Below the pieces are notes generated by a model that did no database searches, was not told the DNA's origin, and worked only from the letters and a program-made list of their open reading frames with translations. A stretch of 30,949 nucleotides of DNA from positions 1 through 30,949 of the IMG/VR virus record IMGVR_UViG_3300033993_001613. One strand, 5' to 3'. Below are positions 5,334-10,413 of this stretch, in pieces. The DNA comes from a virus. The translations under genes and the position numbers were made by a program. How positions within the stretch are numbered: the first letter of the stretch is position 1; each line of letters opens with the position of its first letter.

Positions 5334-5472
5334 GAACATTGTTTGGACAGCATTAGTCTCGGCGCTCGCAAGCGCTGGTGCGGTGTTGTCTGCGGTATTA
5401 AATTCACCAAATTTTGTGATGGCATTTGGTGCAGTAGCAATTTCATCTGCCATCTTGAGTGGAAGAGAGTAA
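5326..5472 (+). CDS. Tiny hydrophobic membrane protein, possible holin-like
   Basis: ATG at 5326 overlaps the end of the HTH gene. The 48-residue product is nearly all membrane-compatible: IVWTALVSALASAGAVLSAV, then FVMAFGAVAISSAILSG, separated by a short LNSPN turn, so one or two membrane passes are possible. Size and lack of charged core suit a small holin or spanin-like accessory, and the lysis genes lie 550 bases downstream, but it is in a different transcription unit, so this remains a guess. It carries GCGCTCGC (5362-5369) and two TGCGGT words in 35 bases. Confidence 0.6.
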   Translation: MPKNIVWTALVSALASAGAVLSAVLNSPNFVMAFGAVAISSAILSGRE

Positions 5473-5474
5473 TT

Positions 5475-5870
5475 ATGTGGTTATTTACTGATACAGGGTT
5501 TGTTAGTGCGGTTGTTTCAAAGGAAGACCGAAGCAAGATTTCTGTTCGCGCTCGCGATAAGAAGTCCCTTGAAGGTTTTGTGAAGATGTTCAAGGTAAAA
5601 ATTGTGGAGTTACAGCATCGTGACTACGAGTATCGCGTCTACCTCACAAAGGAACAACTGACTCAATGGATTTCAAGTCGCATCGAGCAGATGGATTACG
5701 ACAACTTCAAGACTCAGGTGACGAAGACTCGCGGCTATGATTTCGCGGAGCCTCTGCACGGAGTCTGGTATGAGATGCTCGAAGTGTCTGACAAGCGTAA
5801 AAAGACCAAAAAAGGAAGCACTTTAGGTTCACGCTGGTATGACGAAGAATACAGTTTGCCTCAGGCGTAG
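5475..5870 (+). CDS. Conserved actinophage protein of unknown function, 131 aa
   Basis: ATG at 5475 is two bases after the previous stop and follows GGAAGAGAG; the frame is open upstream but overlaps the membrane gene. The sequence opens MWLFTDTGFVSAVVSKEDRS and has IEQMDYDNFKTQV followed later by GVWYEML. This order (MWLF.T..GF.SAV, then DYDNFK, then W..M) is familiar from a short family found in many actinobacterial phages, whose function is not known to me. It is probably soluble, with a basic Lys-rich C-terminal region (KRKKTKKGS). A promoter follows at 5886. Confidence 0.75.
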   Translation: MWLFTDTGFVSAVVSKEDRSKISVRARDKKSLEGFVKMFKVKIVELQHRDYEYRVYLTKEQLTQWISSRIEQMDYDNFKTQVTKTRGYDFAEPLHGVWYEMLEVSDKRKKTKKGSTLGSRWYDEEYSLPQA

Positions 5871-5885
5871 CGTGCGTGTCTGTGT

Positions 5886-5916
5886 TTGACAGACCTTCCT
5901 GCACGTGTGCTATGGT
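5886..5916 (+). promoter_or_regulatory. Promoter P5886 with reversed spacer word
   Basis: TTGACA at 5886-5891 and TATGGT at 5911-5916 flank a 19-base spacer with CTTCCTGCA (5895-5903), the reverse complement of the word in the other promoters. The leader contains ACGACA and ACGAAGGG words and a small hairpin GGTTGC/GCAACC (5968-5973 with 5983-5988) before the lysozyme-like gene. Confidence 0.65.
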
Positions 5917-6018
5917 TTTAGTGATGAAACGACACCTTAGACAAAACGAAGGGCGCCTCAGCCCATTGGTTGCGAGTAACTAGCAACCTGCCCATGTCCC
6001 CTAACAAAGGAGAAGCAA

Positions 6019-6672
6019 ATGCGAAAGCCCTTATTTCGCCATGCCGAAACTACTACGTTTGGTGTGATAGCAGCAGTGCTAGCAGGAGCAGTCGTGTGGA
6101 GCGCGGCAGCAAATGCAGAAACAGAGAACGAAGAACAGAAACAAATAGTGGCGGCTGAAGTAGCCGCGGCTGAAGAAGTGCGGTTGTTCCAAGTAGCAAC
6201 AGCGCGGATTACCCAAACTGCGTCCCGTGACAAGCAGCTTGAAGAGGTAAAAAATCTGAAGACTCAGATACAGCTCGAACTATTTGAAGACAGAACTGTC
6301 CCTCTTGCGCCGCTTGAGCTGAAGAACTTGCTCAAGCTCGTTGGGTTCGAAGGTCAAGGTTTGAAGACAGCATGGGCTGTTGTGATGACTGAGTCCAATG
6401 GTCGCCCTAAAGCCCATAACTCGAATACCCGAACTGGAGACAATTCTTACGGGTTGTTCCAAATCAACATGATAGGAGCACTTGGAGACGCTCGTCTTGA
6501 GAAGTTTGAACTCAAGAAGAACGAAGAGTTGCTTGACCCTGTGACTAATGCAGAGATTGCATTTCACATGAGTGCTAAAGGAACTGACTTCTCGGCTTGG
6601 AAAGTCCAAGGGTATAATCAGGGTAGTGAAAGATTTGAATCTTTCCTTGCTGAATACCCAACCAAAGGATAG
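6019..6672 (+). CDS. Secreted lysozyme/transglycosylase-like lysis enzyme
   Basis: ATG at 6019 follows AAAGGAG. The 217-residue product has a signal peptide: basic start (MRKPLFRH), hydrophobic core (FGVIAAVLAGAVVW) and a signal-peptidase site ANA at 31-33. A charged coiled-coil region (about 35-95) leads to a lysozyme-like fold: MTESNG with E125 as the likely catalytic acid, and YGLFQINM at 144-151, the hallmark of soluble lytic transglycosylase-like domains. It should cleave the glycan of host peptidoglycan after export, so a canonical holin may not be needed for its transport. The next gene, a peptidoglycan-binding-like protein, starts 3 bases later. Confidence 0.85.
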   Translation: MRKPLFRHAETTTFGVIAAVLAGAVVWSAAANAETENEEQKQIVAAEVAAAEEVRLFQVATARITQTASRDKQLEEVKNLKTQIQLELFEDRTVPLAPLELKNLLKLVGFEGQGLKTAWAVVMTESNGRPKAHNSNTRTGDNSYGLFQINMIGALGDARLEKFELKKNEELLDPVTNAEIAFHMSAKGTDFSAWKVQGYNQGSERFESFLAEYPTKG

Positions 6673-6674
6673 TT

Positions 6675-7172
6675 ATGAGCCAAGAACCAGAGCGTTTGTA
6701 TAACTTAGAGGAGCCTATTGTTCCTGCGGTTGAGCCTGTTGCGCTCGCCGTTGAGCCTGAGACTCTGCCTGTAGTAATGGCTGAGCCTAAGACTCCTGTA
6801 GTTGAAGAAGTAAAGCCTGAAGTGATTGCTGTAGTTGAAGAAGACGCAGCAGCTGAGAAGAAGAGCAAGGGTAAAAAAATTACGCCTCAAGCTGTTTCAA
6901 CTCAGATCGCCGATGGCTCTGCGGTCTATTTGTCGAAGATCGTTTTTGAATCCCTCTATGCGAAGAACAGTAACTCTGTTGCTCTTCTTCAGTCTCGCCT
7001 AGTTGAACTAGGTTATGTCTCTGCTGGAGATGACAAGCAAGGTTGGATTAGTGCAGGAACTGCTAAAGCCCTTGAAGATTTTAAGGCTGACAATGCGGTG
7101 ACTCATAGCCTCTACTCCCAAGAGATGATTGAGGCAGTATTCGCTGGGACATCTGTAAAAGTCCTACCATAG
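6675..7172 (+). CDS. Pro/Val/Glu-rich protein with peptidoglycan-binding-like domain
   Basis: ATG at 6675 follows the lysozyme-like gene by 3 bases. Residues 1-65 are a repetitive EP/VE-rich linker (VEPVALAVEPETLPVV) with no signal peptide. Residues about 100-145 (VALLQSRLVELGY, then GTAKALEDFKADN) match the helical peptidoglycan-binding type 1 repeat: LQ.xL...GY ... T..AL..F. A cell-wall-targeting partner for the enzyme upstream is the simplest reading, making a split two-gene lysin; a wall-contacting structural protein is the alternative. The linker contains GCGCTCGC (6741-6748) and three TGCGGT words lie in the gene. Confidence 0.75.
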   Translation: MSQEPERLYNLEEPIVPAVEPVALAVEPETLPVVMAEPKTPVVEEVKPEVIAVVEEDAAAEKKSKGKKITPQAVSTQIADGSAVYLSKIVFESLYAKNSNSVALLQSRLVELGYVSAGDDKQGWISAGTAKALEDFKADNAVTHSLYSQEMIEAVFAGTSVKVLP

Positions 7173-7185
7173 TCGTAAAAGAAAG

Positions 7186-7218
7186 AACCCCGCCTCTTTG
7201 GGCGGGGTTTTTCTTTTT
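7186..7218. terminator. Bidirectional terminator between convergent genes
   Basis: AACCCCGCC (7186-7194) pairs with GGCGGGGTT (7201-7209) around a 6-base loop, with an A-rich run before and TTTTTCTTTTT after. It lies between the plus gene ending at 7172 and the minus gene ending at 7224 and can stop both. Confidence 0.9.
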
Positions 7219-7223
7219 AATCC

Positions 7224-7457
7224 TTATTCGACATTTCTTTCAATGTCTCTAGTTGCTCCACAAGTTGGACACTTCCACTCGTAGTATTCGGTGTCGTGTG
7301 ACAATTCGATTTCAACCTCTGCCTCTACATCTTCAACCTCGAACATTTTGCAGTCTTCGTTGTAGCAAGCCTCTGCACGGACATCACTCCACTCGTGTTG
7401 AGCCCCTGCGATTTGGTATTCGTTTCCTGTAACACCTTCTGGGTAGTAGCCTGACAT
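7224..7457 (-). CDS. Zinc-ribbon protein, 77 aa
   Basis: The minus-strand ATG at 7457 has AAAGGA about 8 bases upstream within the shared leader AACGACGAAAGGA (7464-7476 on the minus strand). The protein has CYNEDC near residues 31-36 and CPTC near 63-66, a four-cysteine zinc ribbon split by an acidic beta-rich segment (VEDVEAEVEIELSHDTEY). It may bind nucleic acid or replace a host zinc-ribbon subunit; the function is unknown. It has its own promoter at 7491-7518. Confidence 0.75.
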   Translation of the reverse strand: MSGYYPEGVTGNEYQIAGAQHEWSDVRAEACYNEDCKMFEVEDVEAEVEIELSHDTEYYEWKCPTCGATRDIERNVE

Positions 7458-7490
7458 TTGTTTTCCTTTCGTCGTTTGCCTCTAAGTAGA

Positions 7491-7518
7491 ACAATAACAC
7501 CTTCCTGCACTTTTGCAA
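7491..7518 (-). promoter_or_regulatory. Minus-strand promoter with spacer word TGCAGGAAGGTG
   Basis: Read on the minus strand, TTGCAA (7518-7513) and TATTGT (7496-7491) flank a 16-base spacer with TGCAGGAAGGTG. Directly upstream, at 7530-7555, lies an element repeated beside the other minus promoter. Confidence 0.7.
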
Positions 7519-7529
7519 GTCTATTCGGT

Positions 7530-7555
7530 GTTTATTACATCACATTTTGATAACG
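7530..7555 (-). repeat. Conserved promoter-upstream element, copy 1
   Basis: A 26-base element, opening GTTATCAAAATGTGATG on the minus strand, matches the copy at 8229-8254 with one clear mismatch. It sits 11 bases upstream of the -35 and may be an activator site or UP element. Confidence 0.7.
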
Positions 7556-7589
7556 AAAAAACCCCCCTGGTGAACTAAGCCAGAGGGGT
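7555..7589 (-). terminator. Rho-independent terminator of the minus operon
   Basis: On the minus strand ACCCCTCTGG pairs with CCAGGGGGGT around a 9-base loop, followed by TTTTTT. It lies 14 bases after the stop of the DUF3846 gene and partly abuts the upstream element of the next minus promoter. Confidence 0.8.
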
Positions 7590-7602
7590 CTTTCCCTAGA
7601 TA

Positions 7603-7929
7603 CTAGGAGGCAACCAGTATCTTGCGGACTCGTTGTGCGGTGTCGTCGCCCAGAGGAAGGGTTTCACCCTCTTCCCCTGTGCCACCAGTGAGAACGACAT
7701 CACCAACGACGAAATCTGAACCAACCCAGAAAGTCTTGTCCCAGAGTTTCTGTGCGGTTGTGTTGTGCGGTAGCCCTACAAGTTTGCCTTCCTCGTTGAG
7801 CCACATAGTCAAGTCTTCTGCTAGGTCAATAGCCTGAACCCAGCCACCTACTGCGGACTGTAAGTCCTGAAGAGTAATGCCGTCAAGCTCCTTGACTTCA
7901 CCTGTTGCGGTTAGAACTAGAGCCTTCAT
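7603..7929 (-). CDS. DUF3846-like protein, 108 aa
   Basis: ATG at 7929 (minus) overlaps the stop of the gene before it (TAATG), so the two are coupled. Key segments are ITLQDLQSAVGGWVQAIDL, LNEEGKLVGLPHNTTAQKL and GDVVLTGGTGEEGETLPL. The order (LQ..VGG, then NEEGK..GLP.N..A, then G-V...G, then E-x-L) is that of DUF3846, a small domain common in phages and mobile elements of Actinobacteria and Firmicutes, often encoded near anti-restriction or replication genes. No biochemical role is established. Confidence 0.8.
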   Translation of the reverse strand: MKALVLTATGEVKELDGITLQDLQSAVGGWVQAIDLAEDLTMWLNEEGKLVGLPHNTTAQKLWDKTFWVGSDFVVGDVVLTGGTGEEGETLPLGDDTAQRVRKILVAS

Positions 7930-8138
7930 TAGGCAGCCCTTCCCCAGATAATGTCCTGCACTTCTTCATCTGTCATAGTGCGGTAAGTCATTGCGGTGCC
8001 TGTGTGTGTCTGCTCGTATACGGTGAACTCTGTAATGTAGCGAGAGCCTGTAAATAACTCACGCACCTTCTTGATAGTGTCCACGTGGAAGTTGTATTGC
8101 GCTCCACCTGCGGTGATTGAAATTCCGTATGTCTTCAT
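7929..8138 (-). CDS. Hypothetical protein, 69 aa
   Basis: ATG at 8138 (minus) follows CGAAAGAGG in a leader like the other promoters. The product begins MKTYGISITAGGAQYNFHV and has EFTVYEQTHTGTAMTYRTMT followed by a short acidic helix (DEEVQDIIWG). It looks like a small beta-rich domain; no family is recognised. It is the first gene of a two-gene minus operon with the DUF3846 gene. Confidence 0.7.
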   Translation of the reverse strand: MKTYGISITAGGAQYNFHVDTIKKVRELFTGSRYITEFTVYEQTHTGTAMTYRTMTDEEVQDIIWGRAA

Positions 8139-8191
8139 TTTGTGCCTCTTTCGTTTTGTCGTTTATGCGGTGAGCCTCTCACCACACGCTT

Positions 8192-8219
8192 AATCTAGCA
8201 CCTTCCTGCACTATGTCAA
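8192..8219 (-). promoter_or_regulatory. Minus-strand promoter with spacer word TGCAGGAAGGTG
   Basis: On the minus strand TTGACA (8219-8214) and TAGATT (8197-8192) flank a 16-base spacer with TGCAGGAAGGTG. It is the best match to the promoter consensus of this window and drives the operon 8138-7603. Confidence 0.8.
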
Positions 8220-8228
8220 GTCCATTTA

Positions 8229-8254
8229 CTGTTTATTACATCACATTTTGGTAA
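8229..8254 (-). repeat. Conserved promoter-upstream element, copy 2
   Basis: Second copy of the 26-base element seen at 7530-7555, opening GTTACCAAAATGTGATG on the minus strand, 9 bases upstream of the -35. GTTACCAAA also occurs twice upstream of P1090 (1054-1075). Confidence 0.7.
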
Positions 8255-8848
8255 CAAGTTTCTAGCAGTCTCATAGCCATAGTGCTAGCCCTGACATCAC
8301 AATAACTCCCCAGATTGTAGGCAGTCGCCAGGTGCTAGGCAGCCTGGCTGCCAGGTCAAACTTTGACAAGTTGTTTTGACCTGTCATCAACTTATTTGCT
8401 ACTCGTCAGTAACCAGCTGACCAGTCTGACTATCAACAACTGAACAACATAGCCAGCCCAACCAAGATTGCTAGTAGCCCAGACCATCAACAACCTAACA
8501 ACTTCTTAGCCTCAACAAGTCAAGCCCACCTAGACAAGCAAGAGCAAGCCTGACAACAAGTAAAAGCAAGCCTTGACCTAACATCTCAACATTGTTTAGC
8601 CCCCTAGACCAGAGGCAAAAGAAAAAAGATGCACGAACATTGCCTTGCCTTTCCTACACCTACCCCCCTGCCTCAAGAAAAAAATAAAAAGCACATAGGC
8701 ATTAACCAGAGAACAAGAAAAAGTTTTTGAAAAGAAAAAAGCCAGGGCCAGCAAAAAAAGCCCGGAACGATTTGGCGAAAGGCCAAATAATAGCAGAGCC
8801 GTCTGACAGGCCAAAAGTAAAAAACGTTAAGGTTCATAAAATCGCTGC
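8255..8848. other. Long non-coding region with C/A-rich repeats; candidate origin or control region
   Basis: Nearly 600 bases carry no convincing gene. The plus strand is strongly C/A-rich and G-poor in 8390-8600. Direct repeats include a 17-base word opening ATCAACAAC (8432-8448 and 8486-8502, two mismatches), and AGCAAGCCT twice near 8543 and 8564. Hairpins include GGCAGCC-T-GGCTGCC (8338-8352), the long one at 8352-8383, GGGC/GCCC (8745-8763) and ATTTGGC-GAAAG-GCCAAAT (8770-8788). Oligo-A runs fill 8680-8760. It separates the minus operon from the late operon, a usual place for an origin, a packaging site or late control; which one cannot be told from sequence alone. Confidence 0.55.
8338..8383. 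repeat. Strong inverted repeats in the non-coding region
   Basis: A near-perfect palindrome GGCAGCC-T-GGCTGCC (8338-8352) abuts a second inverted repeat, CAGGTCAAA (8352-8360) with TTTGACCTG (8375-8383). The second continues inward as AACTT-TGAC-AAGTT (8359-8372), so a hairpin of roughly 13 pairs can form. There is no T-run after it, so it is not a classic terminator. Confidence 0.7.
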
Positions 8849-8900
8849 TGCCGTACAATGTATTGGCTCCGTACGGCACCTCTAAAATCCTGTACACTAT
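8849..8900 (+). promoter_or_regulatory. Inverted-repeat operator and likely late-operon promoter
   Basis: TGCCGTAC (8849-8856) and GTACGGCA (8871-8878) form a perfect 8-bp inverted repeat with a 14-base spacer, 26 bases before the ATG at 8905. TACACT (8893-8898) is a good -10, placing transcription at or beside the ATG, so the mRNA may be leaderless; no ribosome site is visible. The inverted repeat covers the -35 position, as expected for a repressor or activator site. Confidence 0.6.
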
Positions 8901-8904
8901 AGAA

Positions 8905-9399
8905 ATGAAAATCCCTCACCTCTCAGCAGATGAAGTGGCTTTTATCAATTCCTTAGATAAAGCTTCCGCTGAGTCGCGCCTTCGCGCTTTGTGGGAAGCA
9001 GGTTGGTCTCTACAAGCTCTTGGCTCTTCTTTGGAACCTGCCAAGCCAAAGACAACCATCCACTTCTGGGTACGTCGTGCTGAGATTGTTGAGCAGCACA
9101 GACCAGTGCCTTCTCCACCACCCCGCTCCTTCACTGTCTCTACCCCTGTAAAGACAGCGCCCCGTTTGAGGACCATTTCTCCGGGCGTCCCTCCCAATGT
9201 AAAAGACCAACTACGAGAGCTTTCTGACCAAGCAAAGCGTTATAGAGCAAGGACCCCAGATAACCACCCAGTATCTGTAGCCAATCAGCAGTTGACTACG
9301 ATGGTGAAGACCCTCTACACCTTGGGTGTACCTACCCAAGCGTTGGCAGAGGCCGCTGGAGTCTCCTACCGAGCCATGGCTCGAAGGATTGCTAAGTGA
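8905..9399 (+). CDS. HTH protein opening the late operon, 164 aa
   Basis: ATG at 8905 is preferred; a TTG at 8863 keeps the frame open but reads through the operator and promoter. The N-terminal part (LSADEVAFINSLDKASAESR, then ALWEAGWSLQALGSSLEP) looks like one HTH, a basic Pro-rich linker follows, and the C-terminus (GVPTQALAEAAGVSYRAMAR) is a second clear HTH. The arrangement suits a DNA-binding regulator or a small-terminase-like recognition protein; there is no large terminase next to it. The inverted-repeat operator directly upstream invites self-regulation. It overlaps the next gene by 4 bases (GTGA). Confidence 0.75.
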   Translation: MKIPHLSADEVAFINSLDKASAESRLRALWEAGWSLQALGSSLEPAKPKTTIHFWVRRAEIVEQHRPVPSPPPRSFTVSTPVKTAPRLRTISPGVPPNVKDQLRELSDQAKRYRARTPDNHPVSVANQQLTTMVKTLYTLGVPTQALAEAAGVSYRAMARRIAK

Positions 9400-9737
9400 A
9401 TACCGTTTTTAAGAATAAGACAGGCTCATACGCCCCTGAGGAGTTGGCTGTGGTTGTTTGGTCCAACCCAAAGATAAAAAACGGCAGAGGTAAGCAAGTC
9501 AGAGCTTTAGAGACTATGACTACCGATGATTCAACCCTGCCTATGGTTTTTCCAATTACACTATTAAAAAAGAGACGAGAGTGGAAGAATGCCACCTTCG
9601 TTAATTCATCCAATGATGTCTTTACTCTCCTACCCAAAAGTCATAGAAGCGTCCCTTTGATTATTCCTATGACTATAGCCAAACAGGCTCTCGGTTGGGA
9701 CAATTTCTACATCCCTACCGAATACACAGAGGAATAA
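9396..9737 (+). CDS. Hypothetical protein, 113 aa
   Basis: GTG at 9396 overlaps the previous TGA by 4 bases. The product starts MNTVFKNKTGSYAPEELAVV and includes FPITLLKKRREWKNATFV and IIPMTIAKQALGWDNFYIP. The two segments (P(I/M)T(L/I)(L/A)K...W.N/D) look like an internal duplication: PITLLKKRREWKNATF and PMTIAKQALGWDNFYI. No family is recognised. Its TAA shares a base with the next ATG. Confidence 0.75.
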   Translation: MNTVFKNKTGSYAPEELAVVVWSNPKIKNGRGKQVRALETMTTDDSTLPMVFPITLLKKRREWKNATFVNSSNDVFTLLPKSHRSVPLIIPMTIAKQALGWDNFYIPTEYTEE

Positions 9738-10108
9738 TGAGAAAGCAACTAGACGTATTTCCAGCCATTGTAAAAGTCATTTCTCCGGGCTCTCTTTCCG
9801 ATCTTAGCCTCGCCAATGTCACAGGGGATTTACCTCAAGGGACAAGGAAGTTGGATAGGTGTCGGGTGGCAATTGTCAATGACACGATTCTGATTGCTGT
9901 TGACTCCCCAGAAGGTCCCAAGCTGGTCTTCCGTGAGAAGGTTGTTGAGATGATTAACGAGAAGGGTCTAGACCGCGTAAAGACAGAATCAGGCAAGATG
10001 CTTGCCTTTGTGAAGGACACCAACTGCGGCTGTGGCTCTCGCCTAAGAAGCTGGAACCCATTTGGCAATGTCGTCTCATCAACGGAGGACCCAAATGGCT
10101 TGGTTTGA
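9737..10108 (+). CDS. Conserved actinophage protein with CGCGSRLRSWNP motif, 123 aa
   Basis: ATG at 9737 (TAATG) gives 123 residues; the frame is open upstream but overlaps the previous gene. Features are KLVFREKVVEMINEKGLDRV and KDTNCGCGSRLRSWNPFGNV. The CGCGSRLRSWNP motif is familiar from short proteins encoded beside terminase and portal genes in many actinobacterial phages, with no known function to me. The closely spaced cysteines could hold a metal. It overlaps the DUF1360 gene by 14 bases. Confidence 0.75.
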   Translation: MRKQLDVFPAIVKVISPGSLSDLSLANVTGDLPQGTRKLDRCRVAIVNDTILIAVDSPEGPKLVFREKVVEMINEKGLDRVKTESGKMLAFVKDTNCGCGSRLRSWNPFGNVVSSTEDPNGLV

Positions 10109-10379
10109 GTTCGCCATCCTCGCTCTGGCAACCTATCGCATCACCAGACTAATAACGCGAGACGTTATTACCGAATCAATCCGAAACCGAGTGTGGAAGA
10201 AGTACCCTCCAGAGTCCTCAAAGCTTGGGTACTTGTTTACTTGTGAGTGGTGTATGTCAATTTGGACAGCATCACTTCTCTACGGATGCTTTATCATTAC
10301 ATCAGTAACTGTTATTGTTGTCGTGCCATTCGCACTATCAGCCGTAGCAGGTCTGTTGACTGCGTATGAGGACAAATAA
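10095..10379 (+). CDS. DUF1360-like small membrane protein
   Basis: ATG at 10095 follows ACGGAGGA. The 94-residue protein starts MAWFEFAILALATYRITRLI (a membrane segment merging into the ATYRxTRL motif), continues with TRDVITESIRN, then TCEWCMSIW, and ends with a long hydrophobic segment (ASLLYGCFIITSVTVIVVV...). The ATYR.TRL, D.I.E..R and (T/L)C.WC.S.W order is typical of DUF1360, a membrane family found in bacteria and often in actinophage genomes just before portal or terminase genes. Its role is unknown. Confidence 0.85.
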   Translation: MAWFEFAILALATYRITRLITRDVITESIRNRVWKKYPPESSKLGYLFTCEWCMSIWTASLLYGCFIITSVTVIVVVPFALSAVAGLLTAYEDK

Positions 10380-10413
10380 TCTCGTGCTCCGTAACAAAGT
10401 GAAGGGTTAGACA

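Larger units (their letters stand above)
144..8171 (+). repeat. Dispersed strand-polar words TGCGGT, GCGCTCGC, GGGTAAAAA across the left arm
   Basis: By eye I count 27 TGCGGT on the plus strand between 144 and 8171 and no ACCGCA (its reverse complement); only one TGCGGT (30886) is seen in the remaining 22.7 kb. GCGCTCGC occurs 7 times on the plus strand: 1753, 2869, 3733, 4337, 5362, 5548, 6741. GGGTAAAAA-type words occur at 245, 505, 1629, 2574, 2821, 3691, 4646 and 6869, with shorter forms at 5594 and 6246. They occur in genes on both strands, in different codon phases, and in non-coding DNA. Confidence 0.75.

Noticed and set aside
8596-8814. Minus-strand hydrophobic ORF of 72 aa
   Set aside because: It comes from the A-rich and C-rich non-coding region, has no ribosome site, and its hydrophobicity follows from poly-T on the minus strand.
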